Shown one piece after another: positions 8,987 through 17,897 of a stretch of 64,000 nt of DNA. Origin of the DNA: an uncultured Serinicoccus sp. (GTDB lineage: Bacteria; Actinomycetota; Actinomycetes; Actinomycetales; Dermatophilaceae); contig NZ_CANKYH010000004.1 of the NCBI RefSeq assembly GCF_947487915.1, positions 186,001 through 250,000 of the forward strand, read 5' to 3'. The first letter of the stretch is position 1, and each line of letters starts with the position of its first letter. The notes beneath the pieces are model-generated. The model made no database searches and was not told the origin of the DNA. It saw nothing but the letters and a program-made list of their open reading frames with translations. The position numbers and the translations under genes were made by a program.

Positions 8987-9850
8987 ATGGCACCGGACCC
9001 CATCAGCCGGCAGACCGCCCGCCAGTCGACGTGGCACGAGGTGTGCCGCGCGTTCCACCTCGTGGACCGCACCGACCTGACCGTGGTGCACGAGCACATG
9101 CCGTCCGGGACCGCCGCCCAGCCGCACACCCACGACCGGGGTCGCCAGTTCTTCTACGTCCTCGCGGGCACCGGCACGATGACGCTCGGGCGCCGCGAGG
9201 TGCAGGTGCCTCCCGAGTCCGGCATCGAGGTGCCGCCGCGCACCCGGCACTTCATGCGCAACGACGGCGACGACGACCTCGAGATGATCGTCGTCACGAC
9301 CCCGCGGGCCAGCGGCACGCCGCACGTGCGGGACCGCCCGCTGGGCCGGGACCGCGGTGGTCTGGTGGTGGGGTCGCACCTGCGGCAGACGCGGCGCAGC
9401 GACCTCGGGGCCGTGGTGAGCTTCGAGGAGGCGATGGACACCAGCCCCTTCCTCGGCCAGGGCGGGCACGACTGGCACGAGCAGGCGCTGCAGGACCCCG
9501 ACCTCGAGCACTGGGTCCTCGTCGACCGGCTCGACCGGGTCATCGCCTTCGGCATCCTCGTCGGCGTCGGCGGTGGTGACGTCGTGGAGATCCGCCGCAT
9601 GGTCGTGGCGCCCGAGGGTCGGGGCCAGGGGCTGGGGCGGCTGCTCCTGCGCCACCTGCTCGAGCACGCGCTGGCCGGCCCCCGGGTCCGCCGGGTCTGG
9701 CTCGACGTGAGCGCGGACAACACCCGCGCCCGCTCGCTCTACCGCACCTTCGGGTTCGTCGAGAAGCCGCCGCCGCCGGACGCCACGCTGCTCGAGAACG
9801 GCGTCTACATGGAGTGGGGCGACACCCACCGCATACCCTTGAGCGGGTGA
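8987..9850 (+). CDS. cupin--GNAT acetyltransferase fusion protein
   Basis: 287 aa made of two domains. Residues about 15-105 form a cupin (PHTHDRGRQFFYVLAGTG with metal-binding His, then VPPRTRHFM). Residues about 120-280 form a GNAT N-acetyltransferase with the acetyl-CoA loop VVAPEGRGQGLGRLLLRHLL near 206 and DVSADNTRARSLYRTFGF. Cupins usually bind a metal and a small ligand; GNATs acetylate amines. The substrate is unknown. It lies just after ispG, where many actinobacteria have the DUF4081 GNAT instead; here that gene is at 17898. The stop overlaps the next start as GTGA. Confidence 0.85.
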   Translation: MAPDPISRQTARQSTWHEVCRAFHLVDRTDLTVVHEHMPSGTAAQPHTHDRGRQFFYVLAGTGTMTLGRREVQVPPESGIEVPPRTRHFMRNDGDDDLEMIVVTTPRASGTPHVRDRPLGRDRGGLVVGSHLRQTRRSDLGAVVSFEEAMDTSPFLGQGGHDWHEQALQDPDLEHWVLVDRLDRVIAFGILVGVGGGDVVEIRRMVVAPEGRGQGLGRLLLRHLLEHALAGPRVRRVWLDVSADNTRARSLYRTFGFVEKPPPPDATLLENGVYMEWGDTHRIPLSG

Positions 9851-10554
9851 CTGCTCCCGGGTTCCTGCCGCTGCGCCAGCTCGTCCTCGTCGACCTGCTG
9901 GGGCTCATGCTCGCCGTCCGTCCGGGGGAGCGCGCGGTCATCGCCCTCGACGGCCCGGACGGGGTCGGCAAGACGCGGCTGGCGGCCGAGCTGGTGGCCC
10001 TCGCCCCGCACGTGGCCGGACGGGAGCTGCAGGCGGTCTCGGTGGACGGGTTCCACCACCCCCGTGAGGAGCGCTACGCGCGCGGTCGCACGGGCCTGAC
10101 CTGCTACCAGGACTCCTACGACTACGACGCCCTGCGCCGGGCCGTGCTCTGGCCGTTCCGGGCGGGCGAGGACATCGTGCCCGCCGTCTTCGACGTCCAC
10201 CGCGACGAAGCCGTGGCCGCCGACCCGGTCGCCCTCTCCTCCGACGCCGTCCTGCTCATCGAGGGGGTCTTCCTGCGCCGCCCGGAGCTGCGGGGGGAGT
10301 GGGACGCCACCTGCCTGGTCACCGCGCCGGAGTCGGTGACGGTGCCGCGGGGCAACGCCCGGTTCCCCGGGTCCCGCGTGTCCGGTGACGGCCTGCCCGG
10401 TCATCCGGCGAACGCGCGCTACGTTGAGGCGCAGCGTCTCTACCGGCTGCAGGCCCGCACCTGGGCGCCGGAGTGGATCGTCGACAACACCGACCTGCAA
10501 CGGCCGGAGCTGGTCTGGCCGGACCCCGACGAGCCCCAGTGGTTCGACCAGTGA
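9847..10554 (+). CDS. uridine kinase-like P-loop NTPase
   Basis: 235 aa. The Walker A motif GPDGVGKT is near residue 37, and VDGFHHPREER near 67 is the nucleoside-binding region seen in uridine kinase/phosphoribulokinase-like proteins. SDAVLLIEGVFLRRPEL follows the Walker B strand. The family phosphorylates small molecules with ATP, classically uridine or cytidine, but many actinobacterial members are unassigned. GTG 9847 overlaps the previous stop (GTGA), so it is translationally coupled to the cupin-GNAT gene. Confidence 0.75.
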   Translation: MTAPGFLPLRQLVLVDLLGLMLAVRPGERAVIALDGPDGVGKTRLAAELVALAPHVAGRELQAVSVDGFHHPREERYARGRTGLTCYQDSYDYDALRRAVLWPFRAGEDIVPAVFDVHRDEAVAADPVALSSDAVLLIEGVFLRRPELRGEWDATCLVTAPESVTVPRGNARFPGSRVSGDGLPGHPANARYVEAQRLYRLQARTWAPEWIVDNTDLQRPELVWPDPDEPQWFDQ

Positions 10555-10568
10555 CAGGAGGGACCCGC

Positions 10569-11045
10569 ATGGCCCTGGCGCCGCTGCCCTACGCCGCCTC
10601 GCGCAGCATCCTCGTGCAGGCGGCCCCCGAGCGGATCTTCACCGAGCTGGTGGACTTCCGGCGCTGGCGGGACTGGTCGCCGTGGGAGGCGCTGGACCCG
10701 CGGATGCACCGCAGCTACTCCGGGCCCAAGTCGGGGGTCGGGTCGGAGTATGCCTGGGACGGCGGCACCAAGGCCGGCGCCGGGTCGATGCGGATCGCGC
10801 AGGTTCGGGCGCCGCGCTCGGTGCAGATCGACCTGCACTTCGAGAAGCCGTTCCCGACCGACAACGACATCCGGTTCGACCTGCTCCCGCAGCCCGAGGG
10901 GGACCGCACCCTGGTGACCTGGAGCATGGCCGGGCAGCACACCGGCGTCATGCGGGTGCTCGGCCGGGTCCTGTCGATGGACCGGCTCGTGGGCAAGGAC
11001 TTCGAGCGGGGTCTGGCCCGGCTTCAGGACCTCGTCGAGCGCTGA
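10569..11045 (+). CDS. SRPBCC (START-like) family protein
   Basis: 158-aa helix-grip protein of the SRPBCC/polyketide-cyclase type. It has an N-terminal RSILVQAAPERIFTELVDF strand-helix, WRDWSPWEALDPRM, and a C-terminal long helix DRLVGKDFERGLARLQDLVE. Such proteins bind hydrophobic ligands in a deep pocket; the ligand is not predictable here. AGGAGG 7 nt before the ATG is a strong ribosome binding site. It sits 14 nt after the kinase-like gene, probably in the same operon. Confidence 0.75.
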   Translation: MALAPLPYAASRSILVQAAPERIFTELVDFRRWRDWSPWEALDPRMHRSYSGPKSGVGSEYAWDGGTKAGAGSMRIAQVRAPRSVQIDLHFEKPFPTDNDIRFDLLPQPEGDRTLVTWSMAGQHTGVMRVLGRVLSMDRLVGKDFERGLARLQDLVER

Positions 11046-11069
11046 CGCACGGCGGCGCCTGCCGGGCTG

Positions 11070-11091
11070 CCGGGCGAGGTCGGGCGCCCGG
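11070..11091. terminator. possible bidirectional terminator between convergent genes
   Basis: A perfect 7-bp GC stem (CCGGGCG/CGCCCGG) with an 8-nt loop lies between the stops of the SRPBCC gene and the ABC ATPase. It has no U-tract. Confidence 0.35.
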
Positions 11092-11097
11092 GTGCGG

Positions 11098-11868
11098 TCA
11101 GAGGACCTTGGAGAGGAACTCCTGGGTGCGCACCTCGCGCGGGTTCGCGAGGACCTCGCGGGGGTCACCTTCCTCGCAGATGACGCCGTCGGCCATGAAG
11201 ACCAGCTTGTCGCCGACCTCCCGGGCGAAGCCCATCTCGTGGGTGACGACCATCATCGTCATGCCCTCGCCCGCCAACGTCTTCATGACGTCGAGCACGT
11301 CGCCGACCAGCTCGGGGTCCAGCGCCGAGGTGGGCTCGTCGAAGAGCATCATGTCCGGGTCCATGGACAGCGCCCGGGCGATGGCCACGCGTTGCTGCTG
11401 GCCCCCGGACAGGTGGGCCGGGTAGGCGTCGACCTTGTCCGACAGCCCGACCCGGTCGAGGTTGCCGCGGGCGATCTCCTCGGCCTCCGTGCGGCTGCGC
11501 TTCTTCGCCCGCTGCTGGGCGATGGTGAGGTTGCGCAGGACGGTCATGTGGCTGAAGAGGTTGAACTGCTGGAACACCATGCCGATCCGGGACCGGACGG
11601 CGTCGAGCTCGGTCTCGGGGTCGGTGATGTCGATGCCCTCGATGAGCACCTGACCCGAGGTCGGCTCCTCCAGCCGGTTGACGCACCGCAGCAGCGTGGA
11701 CTTGCCGGAGCCGGACGGGCCGATGACGCAGACGACCTGACCGGAGTTGACGTGGAAGTCGATGCCGGTGAGGACGTGGTTGTCGCCGAACGACTTGTGC
11801 AGGTCGCGGACCTCGATCGCCGGGGCGCCGTGGTCCACCTCCTTGGTCGGGTGCAGCCGGGTCGTCAT
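11098..11868 (-). CDS. polar amino-acid ABC transporter ATP-binding protein
   Basis: 256 aa. It has the complete ABC set: Walker [17 protein letters not shown]-loop FQQFNLF, signature [15 protein letters not shown], Walker [15 protein letters not shown] and switch VVTHEMGF. The closest family is GlnQ/HisP-type ATPases of glutamine, glutamate or other polar amino-acid importers. The start MTTRLHP is chosen because its ATG overlaps the permease stop (TGATG), indicating coupled translation. It is the last gene of the binding protein-permease-ATPase operon. Confidence 0.93.
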   Translation of the reverse strand: MTTRLHPTKEVDHGAPAIEVRDLHKSFGDNHVLTGIDFHVNSGQVVCVIGPSGSGKSTLLRCVNRLEEPTSGQVLIEGIDITDPETELDAVRSRIGMVFQQFNLFSHMTVLRNLTIAQQRAKKRSRTEAEEIARGNLDRVGLSDKVDAYPAHLSGGQQQRVAIARALSMDPDMMLFDEPTSALDPELVGDVLDVMKTLAGEGMTMMVVTHEMGFAREVGDKLVFMADGVICEEGDPREVLANPREVRTQEFLSKVL

Positions 11869-12671
11869 CAGCGGGACCTCTTCTGTCGGCGCTCGAGCCA
11901 CGCCACCACGCGGGTGAGCGGCAGGGTGATCGCGAGGTACATCAGACACGCGAAGACGAGGCTGGTCGCCGTGCCGGCTGACGGGCCGCTCGCCATGAAG
12001 TCACGCGCCATGGTGGTGAGCTCCTTCTCGTTGGCCGCCATGCCGACGACGAAGAGCAGGGACGTGTCCTTGATGAGGATGACCAGCTCGTTGGTCAGCG
12101 GGGGGATGACGATACGCAGCGCCTGGGGCATGACGACGGTGGCCATCGTCCAGGGACCGCTCATGCCGAGCGACCGCGCCGCCTCGGTCTGCCCCTTGGG
12201 GACCGCCTCGATACCGGCCCGGATGGTTTCGGCCATGTAGGCGGCGGCCACCAGCATGAGCCCGACCAGGCCGGCGCCGATCGTGCCGCCGGGCGGTCGC
12301 CACCCGAAGGCGATCGGGACGCCGAGAGCCATGAAGAGGATGACGACCAGCGCGGGAAGGCCGCGGAAGAGCTCGATGTAGACCGTCGCCAGCCAGCGGA
12401 AGGGCGCGACCGGTGCCAGCTTCATGAGCACCAGAACCATCGCCAGCACGAAGCCGCCGACGAAGGCGATGATCGTGTAGAGGATGGTGTTGCGTGCTCC
12501 CACGAACACGAAGTCCTGCCAGGTGCCGGTGAAGCCCTCGACGAGGAAGAAGCTCGACGAGATGGCCTCCCAGTCCGCGACGAGCACGAAGGCGACGGCC
12601 AGGAGGACGAAGAGGGCGTACAGCGTCAGCCGTACGGCTCGCTGTCGCTGCGTGCGGGTCAGTGAGCCCAT
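11868..12671 (-). CDS. polar amino-acid ABC transporter permease
   Basis: 267-aa inner-membrane subunit with about five hydrophobic helices. The cytoplasmic EAA loop reads [20 protein letters not shown], which docks on the ATPase, and [18 protein letters not shown] is typical of the HisM/GlnP family. It sits between the binding-protein gene and the ATPase. Only one permease is present, so the transporter would use a homodimer. Confidence 0.93.
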   Translation of the reverse strand: MGSLTRTQRQRAVRLTLYALFVLLAVAFVLVADWEAISSSFFLVEGFTGTWQDFVFVGARNTILYTIIAFVGGFVLAMVLVLMKLAPVAPFRWLATVYIELFRGLPALVVILFMALGVPIAFGWRPPGGTIGAGLVGLMLVAAAYMAETIRAGIEAVPKGQTEAARSLGMSGPWTMATVVMPQALRIVIPPLTNELVILIKDTSLLFVVGMAANEKELTTMARDFMASGPSAGTATSLVFACLMYLAITLPLTRVVAWLERRQKRSR

Positions 12672-12682
12672 CTGGCGTCGGC

Positions 12683-13492
12683 TCAGTCCTCGGTGCTGAA
12701 GTACGAGTCGTAGATCTCGTCGTACTCCCCGTTGTCGCGCAGCTCGGTCAGCTGCTCGTTCACGGCCTCCACCAGGGCGGTGTTGTCCTGCTGCATGGCC
12801 AGGCCGTAGGTCTCGTCGGTGGAGTACTCCTCGACGACCTCGAAGTCGCCGTTCTCGGCGTTGTCGATGTTCACCGGCAGGTCCTGCAGGATCGCGTCGA
12901 TCTGCCCGGCCTGGATGGCCTGGAACAGCTCGGCGTTGCTGGGGAAGGCGGTGATGGTCGCGTCCGGGGCGTTCTCCTGGGTGTAGGCCTCACCCGTGGT
13001 GCCCTGCTGCACGCCGACGGTCCGCCCGGCGAGGTCGTCGATCCCGGCGATGTCGGAGTCGGCGGGGACGAGAAGGGACTGCTGGGAGTCGTAGTAGCCG
13101 TCGGAGAAGGCGAGGTTCTCCTGGCGCTCCTCGGTGATCGTCATGGCGGAGGCAGCCAGGTCGCAGTCCCCCGAGTTGAGCGCCAGGCCGGACTGCAGCG
13201 CGTCGAAGGAGGAGTCCTTGATCTCGAGCTCGAGGTCCAGGCCCTCGGCCACCGCGCTGACGATGTCGACGTCGAAGCCGGTGAAGCCCGAGTCGGAGGA
13301 CTCGTCGAAGTCCTCGAACGGGGGGTAGGGGACGTCGGAGCAGACGGTCAGGGTGCCCTCGGTCACGAGGTCGAGGTCGGCGCCGGCCGCCTCGCCCCCG
13401 CCGGCGTCGCTGCCGGAGTCGTCGGAGCCGCAGGCGGCCAGGGTGAACGCCAGGGTGGCGGCGCCGATCACGGGAAGGATGGAGTTCTTCAT
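12683..13492 (-). CDS. polar amino-acid ABC transporter substrate-binding lipoprotein
   Basis: 269 aa. The signal peptide MKNSILPVIGAATLAFTLAAC ends in a lipobox with the acylated Cys near residue 21. A Ser/Gly/Asp linker follows, then a type-2 periplasmic binding fold: LTVCSDVPYPPFEDF, GFDVDIVSAVAEGL, LAGRTVGVQQGTTGEAY. This is the SBP_bac_3 family, usually for glutamine, glutamate or cystine. The mature protein is very acidic. The ATG at 13492 is 6 nt after a TATGGT -10-like hexamer and has no Shine-Dalgarno, so a leaderless mRNA is likely. Confidence 0.93.
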   Translation of the reverse strand: MKNSILPVIGAATLAFTLAACGSDDSGSDAGGGEAAGADLDLVTEGTLTVCSDVPYPPFEDFDESSDSGFTGFDVDIVSAVAEGLDLELEIKDSSFDALQSGLALNSGDCDLAASAMTITEERQENLAFSDGYYDSQQSLLVPADSDIAGIDDLAGRTVGVQQGTTGEAYTQENAPDATITAFPSNAELFQAIQAGQIDAILQDLPVNIDNAENGDFEVVEEYSTDETYGLAMQQDNTALVEAVNEQLTELRDNGEYDEIYDSYFSTED

Positions 13493-13498
13493 GGGCGC

Positions 13499-13504
13499 AC
13501 CATA
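13499..13504 (-). promoter_or_regulatory. -10-like TATGGT for the amino-acid ABC operon
   Basis: On the minus strand TATGGT is followed by 6 nt and the ATG at 13492. The upstream -35 region falls inside the glpK terminator hairpin. Confidence 0.45.
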
Positions 13505-13506
13505 CG

Positions 13507-13541
13507 TCCGGCCCGGGCGAGACCTGCTCACCCGGGCCGGA
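13507..13541 (-). terminator. terminator hairpin after glpK
   Basis: A perfect 11-bp GC stem (TCCGGCCCGGG/CCCGGGCCGGA) with a 13-nt loop starts about 20 nt after the glpK stop. It lacks a long U-run. The same DNA is the upstream promoter region of the ABC operon. Confidence 0.6.
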
Positions 13542-13562
13542 TCGTGACCGAATTGATGCCGG

Positions 13563-15101
13563 TCAGGCGCTCCCGGCCTCCTCGGCAGCCTCCTCGGCGG
13601 CCTCGGCGTCGTCGTCCACCCAGTCGAAGGTCTTGGTCACGGCCTTCTTCCACTGGCGGTAGAGACGGTCACGCTCGGCGTCCCTCATCTGGGGGCTCCA
13701 GCGCTGGCCCTCCTCCCAGTTGTCGATGACGTCCTGCTCGCCGCTGAAGAATCCGACCGCGATGCCCGCGGCGTACGCCGCCCCGAGCGCGGTCGTCTCA
13801 GCGACCTTGGGACGCACGACGTCGACCCCGAGGATGTCGGCCTGGAACTGCATGAGGGTCTCGTTGGCCACCATGCCGCCGTCGACGCGCAGCTCGGTGA
13901 GGTCGACGCCGGAGTCGGCGTTCATCGCGTCCGCGACCTCCCGCGTCTGGAAGGCGGTCGACTCCAGGGCGGCCCGGGCGACGTGGTTGCGGTTGACGTA
14001 GCGGGTCAGGCCCACGATCGCGCCACGGGCGTCGTCCTTCCAGTACGGCGCGAAGAGACCCGAGAACGCCGGCACGATGTAGCAGCCGCCGTTGTCGTCG
14101 ACCTGCTTGGCCAGCTCCTCGATCTGGGGCGCCTCCGAGATGAGACCGATGTTGTCCCGGAGCCACTGCACCAGCGAGCCGGTCACGGCGATCGAGCCCT
14201 CCAGGGCATACACCGCGTCCTGGTCGCCGATCTTGTAGCACACCGTCGTCAGCAGGCCGTTCTCGCTGGGCACGATCTCGGTCCCGGTGTTGAGCAGCAT
14301 GAAGTTGCCGGTGCCGTAGGTGTTCTTGCTCATGCCCTTCTCGAAGCAGGCCTGCCCGAAGGTCGCGGCCTGCTGGTCGCCGAGGATGCCGGCGATCGGC
14401 ACGTGCAGCTTGGTGCTCTCGCCGTAGACCTCCGCCGAGGACTTGATCTCGGGCAGCATCGACATCGGGATGCCCATGTCCGAGGCCACCTCCTCGGACC
14501 AGCTCAGGGACTGCAGGTCCATGAGCATGGTGCGGGAGGCGTTGGTGACGTCGGTGACGTGCACGCCGCCCTCGGTGCCGCCGGTGAGGTTCCAGAGCGT
14601 CCAGCTGTCGGTGGTGCCGAAGAGCAGGTCACCGGCCTCGGCCCGCTCCCGCGCGCCGTCGACGTTGTCGAGGATCCACTTCACCTTGGGGCCGGAGAAG
14701 TACGTCGCGAGCGGGAGCCCGCAGATGTGCTTGTACTTGTCCGCACCGTCGTCACCCGCCAGCTCGGCGACGACCTTGTCGGTCCGGGTGTCCTGCCAGA
14801 CGATGGCGTTGTAGACCGGTTCGCCGGTGTTCTTGTCCCACACCACCGCGGTCTCCCGTTGGTTGGTGATGCCGATGGCCGCCAGTTCGTCGTTGCCGAC
14901 ACCCCCCTTGCCCAGGGCGGTGCCGATGACCTCCTTGGTGTTGCGCCAGATCTCGGCCGGGTCGTGCTCGACCCACCCCGCCTTGGGGAAGATCTGCTCG
15001 TGCTCCTTCTGCCCGACCGAGTGGATCTCACCGCTCTTGGTGAACACGATGGCACGGGTGCTGGTGGTTCCCTGGTCGATCGCCAGGACGTAGTCAGCCA
15101 T
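13563..15101 (-). CDS. glpK: glycerol kinase
   Basis: 512-aa FGGY-family kinase that makes glycerol 3-phosphate from glycerol and ATP. The N-terminal phosphate loop [12 protein letters not shown] is clear, as are [32 protein letters not shown] and LRVDGGM. A short Ala/Glu C-terminal tail extends past the usual end. It is the last gene of glpD-glpF-glpK and follows the aquaglyceroporin by about 70 bp. Length and motifs are normal. Confidence 0.96.
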   Translation of the reverse strand: MADYVLAIDQGTTSTRAIVFTKSGEIHSVGQKEHEQIFPKAGWVEHDPAEIWRNTKEVIGTALGKGGVGNDELAAIGITNQRETAVVWDKNTGEPVYNAIVWQDTRTDKVVAELAGDDGADKYKHICGLPLATYFSGPKVKWILDNVDGARERAEAGDLLFGTTDSWTLWNLTGGTEGGVHVTDVTNASRTMLMDLQSLSWSEEVASDMGIPMSMLPEIKSSAEVYGESTKLHVPIAGILGDQQAATFGQACFEKGMSKNTYGTGNFMLLNTGTEIVPSENGLLTTVCYKIGDQDAVYALEGSIAVTGSLVQWLRDNIGLISEAPQIEELAKQVDDNGGCYIVPAFSGLFAPYWKDDARGAIVGLTRYVNRNHVARAALESTAFQTREVADAMNADSGVDLTELRVDGGMVANETLMQFQADILGVDVVRPKVAETTALGAAYAAGIAVGFFSGEQDVIDNWEEGQRWSPQMRDAERDRLYRQWKKAVTKTFDWVDDDAEAAEEAAEEAGSA

Positions 15102-15173
15102 GGATGCGCTCCTTCACGTCGTTGTGGATGGGGTGGGGTGCGGTCGCTGTGTGCCGAGGTATGCCGTGTGGTC

Positions 15174-15929
15174 TCACCCGTACATCGCGGCGATGAGTCC
15201 GGCAAGGACGCCACCCACGAGCGGGCCCACGACGGGCACCCACGAATAGCCCCAGTCGCTGGTGCCCTTGCCCGGGATGGGCAGGACGGCATGGGCGATA
15301 CGCGGGCCGAGGTCACGGGCCGGGTTGATGGCGTAACCGGTCGGGCCACCGAGACTGGCGCCGATGCCGACGACGAGCAGGGCCACGGCCAACGGGCCCA
15401 GGCCGGACGGGGTGTTGCCGAACATGATGACGACGAAGACCAGGACGAAGGTGCCGATCACCTCGGTGGCGAAGTTCCAGCCGTAGTTGCGGATCTCCGG
15501 CCCGGTCGAGAAGACCCCGAGCTTGGCGGCCGGGTCGCCGTCGGCGTCGAAGTGCTGCTTGTAGGCCAGCCAGCAGAGCACGGCGCCGAGGAAGGCGCCC
15601 AGCATCTGGGCGCCGAAGTACACCATGGCGTTGCCGAAGGTGGCCTCGACGGCCGCCAGACCAGCATCAGGGTTGCCCGGGAAGAACTCGGACCCGTTGG
15701 CCCACAGTCCCACGGTCACCGCCGGGTTGATGTGCGCCCCGGACTTGTAGGCGGTGTAGACACCGGCGAAGACGCCGAGACCCCAGCCGAAGTTGATGAG
15801 CAGCCAGGCGGCGCTCGCGCCGCCCCCGGTGCCCTTGGTCTTGGGCAGGATGGCGTTGGCCACCACACCGCAGCCGAAGAGCAGCAGCATCATCGTGCCG
15901 AGCACCTCTGAGATGAAGATCTCTCCCAC
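15174..15929 (-). CDS. glpF: glycerol facilitator (aquaglyceroporin)
   Basis: 251-aa MIP-family channel with six membrane helices. The two pore motifs are NPAVT near residue 69 and NPARD near 203; the Asp after the second NPAR marks glycerol-conducting members, not pure water channels. It starts with GTG at 15929. It lies between glpD and glpK in the same direction, consistent with glycerol uptake feeding the kinase. Confidence 0.93.
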   Translation of the reverse strand: MGEIFISEVLGTMMLLLFGCGVVANAILPKTKGTGGGASAAWLLINFGWGLGVFAGVYTAYKSGAHINPAVTVGLWANGSEFFPGNPDAGLAAVEATFGNAMVYFGAQMLGAFLGAVLCWLAYKQHFDADGDPAAKLGVFSTGPEIRNYGWNFATEVIGTFVLVFVVIMFGNTPSGLGPLAVALLVVGIGASLGGPTGYAINPARDLGPRIAHAVLPIPGKGTSDWGYSWVPVVGPLVGGVLAGLIAAMYG

Positions 15930-15953
15930 GTCGCAGGATCCTTTCTGTGCTCA

Positions 15954-15980
15954 CGGGTCCGGACGGGCGTCCGGGACCCC
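15954..15980 (-). other. intercistronic stem-loop between glpD and glpF
   Basis: CGGGTCC-GGAC pairs with GTCC-GGGACCC around a GGGC loop, with a single bulge. It could be an RNA-processing or stabilising hairpin or a weak attenuator inside the glp operon. Confidence 0.35.
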
Positions 15981-15985
15981 GGGGG

Positions 15986-17743
15986 TCAGGCGTCCTTGCC
16001 CGCCCCCATCGCCTGGAGCGGGGCGACCTCACCGAGGTGGTCCCTGACCCGGGCGGCGCTCTCGTCGTCCGGCTCGGCGGCGGCCGCGATCTCCGCCTCC
16101 GCCCGGGCGGTGTAGGCCTCGATCTCGGCCTGCTTGGTCTGCTCGTCCCAGCCCAGCTCGGCTGCGGCGATCTCGGCGATCTCGGGGACCGTGTCCAGGC
16201 CCTTGCGGGGTGCCTCGTAGATGAGCCGGGTGCGGCGCATCATGAGGTCCTCCAGGTGCAGCACCCCCTCGGTCCGGCAGGCGTGGGCGACCTCGGCGCG
16301 CAGGTAGGCGCTGGAGTGCTCGAGGGTGCGGGCCAGGGAGGGGTCGGCGCCGATGAGCTCGAGCAGCTCCTCCACCAGCGACCCGTAGCGGTGGAGCAGG
16401 TGGTCGGTCATCTGCTCGCTCCAGCCGTACTGCTCGCGCAGGGCCGGCATCCGGTGCCGCATGGCGGCCTCGCCGACCGCGCCGAGCAGCGGGATCTGGT
16501 CGGTGACGCAGGGCAGGTCCGCGGCGCGGCCGCCGAGCGCGAAGTCCACGGCGTCCTTGGCCATGACCCGGTATGTCGTGAGCTTGCCACCCCCGATGAC
16601 CGTGAGCCCGGGCACGGGGCTGGCGACGGTGTGCTCCCGGCTGACCTTCGCCGAGTCCGTGCCCTCCTTGGTGCCCGGCTGCAGCAGCGGGCGGAGGCCG
16701 GCATACCAGCCGACGACGTCGTCCCGGGTGAGGGTCGTCTTGAGCACGGCGTTGGCATGCTCGAGCACGTAGTCGATGTCCGCCGCGGTGGCCACCGGGT
16801 TCTGCCGGTCCAGCTCCCAGGGGGTGTCGGTGGTCCCCAGGATCCAGTAGCGCGACCAGGGGATGAAGAACAGCACCGACTTCTCGGTCTGCAGGAACAG
16901 GCCCGAGCTGCCCTGGATGCGCTCGCGGGGGATGACGAGGTGGATGCCCTTGGAGGCCAGCACGTTCAGGCCGCCGTCGGTGTCGGCCAGCCCGGACACG
17001 TCGTCGGTCCACACGCCGGTGCAGCTGATGACGTGCTCTGCCCGGGCCTCGAAGCGCTCACCGGTCTCGAGGTCGACGAGCTCGGCGCCGATCGCCTTGC
17101 CGTGCTCGTCCTTGACGATGCTGACGACCTCGGTGCGGCTCGCGGCCCGCGCGCCGTAGGTGTGGGCGGTGCGGACCAGGGTGGAGACGAGCCGGGCGTC
17201 GTCGACGGTCGCGTCGTAGTACTTGACCGCACCGATGGCCGTGTCGTGGCGCAGGTCGGGGAACTGCTTGCTCAGTCCGCCGCGGGTGGTGTGCTGGTGG
17301 ATGGGCAGGGCACGCCGCCCGGGCATGATGTTGGCCAGCACGTCGTAGAGGGTCACCCCGGCGCCGTAGTAGGCCCGCTGCCACACCCGGTGCTCCAGGG
17401 GGATGAGGAAGGGCATCGGCTTGACGAGGTGCGGGGCCAGGGTCTTGAGCAGCAGGCCGCGCTCGGTCAGCGCCTCGTGCACCAGCTTGAAGTCGAGCAT
17501 CTGCAGGTAGCGCAGGCCGCCGTGCACGAGCTTGGTGGACCACTGGGAGGTGCCCGACGCCCAGTCCTGCGCCTCGACGATGACCGTGGACAGTCCGCGG
17601 GTGGCGGCGTCGAGCGCGACCCCCGCCCCGGTGACCCCACCCCCGATGACCAGCACGTCGAGCGGTCGGCCGCCCGCACCCGACTCCTTGAGGGCCTGGA
17701 TCGCCTGCTCGCGGCTGGCGGGGTCGAGTGGGCGAGGCTGCAT
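15986..17743 (-). CDS. glpD: aerobic glycerol-3-phosphate dehydrogenase
   Basis: 585-aa FAD enzyme that oxidises glycerol 3-phosphate to DHAP and feeds electrons to the quinone pool. The FAD-binding GGGVTGAGVALDAATRG is near residue 32. SQWSTKLVHGGLRYL and GGGKLTTYRVMA are family blocks, and a C-terminal helical domain follows. The start MQPRPLDP at 17743 is supported by GGAAGG about 6 nt upstream; longer in-frame extensions lack it. It heads the glpD-glpF-glpK operon. No glpR-type regulator is adjacent. Confidence 0.95.
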   Translation of the reverse strand: MQPRPLDPASREQAIQALKESGAGGRPLDVLVIGGGVTGAGVALDAATRGLSTVIVEAQDWASGTSQWSTKLVHGGLRYLQMLDFKLVHEALTERGLLLKTLAPHLVKPMPFLIPLEHRVWQRAYYGAGVTLYDVLANIMPGRRALPIHQHTTRGGLSKQFPDLRHDTAIGAVKYYDATVDDARLVSTLVRTAHTYGARAASRTEVVSIVKDEHGKAIGAELVDLETGERFEARAEHVISCTGVWTDDVSGLADTDGGLNVLASKGIHLVIPRERIQGSSGLFLQTEKSVLFFIPWSRYWILGTTDTPWELDRQNPVATAADIDYVLEHANAVLKTTLTRDDVVGWYAGLRPLLQPGTKEGTDSAKVSREHTVASPVPGLTVIGGGKLTTYRVMAKDAVDFALGGRAADLPCVTDQIPLLGAVGEAAMRHRMPALREQYGWSEQMTDHLLHRYGSLVEELLELIGADPSLARTLEHSSAYLRAEVAHACRTEGVLHLEDLMMRRTRLIYEAPRKGLDTVPEIAEIAAAELGWDEQTKQAEIEAYTARAEAEIAAAAEPDDESAARVRDHLGEVAPLQAMGAGKDA

Positions 17744-17897
17744 GGTGGCCTTCCGGTGGTGGACGTCCCGTGGTGCCCTCCGATCCTGCCCTGCCTGGAC
17801 CTGTCCCGCAAGGGCACGCCCCCGGTCGTCGGGGCTGGTCGCGGGCGCCGTGCGGGCCCGTGTCGCACGAGCGCCGCGGGTGGGGCAGGCTGGGACC

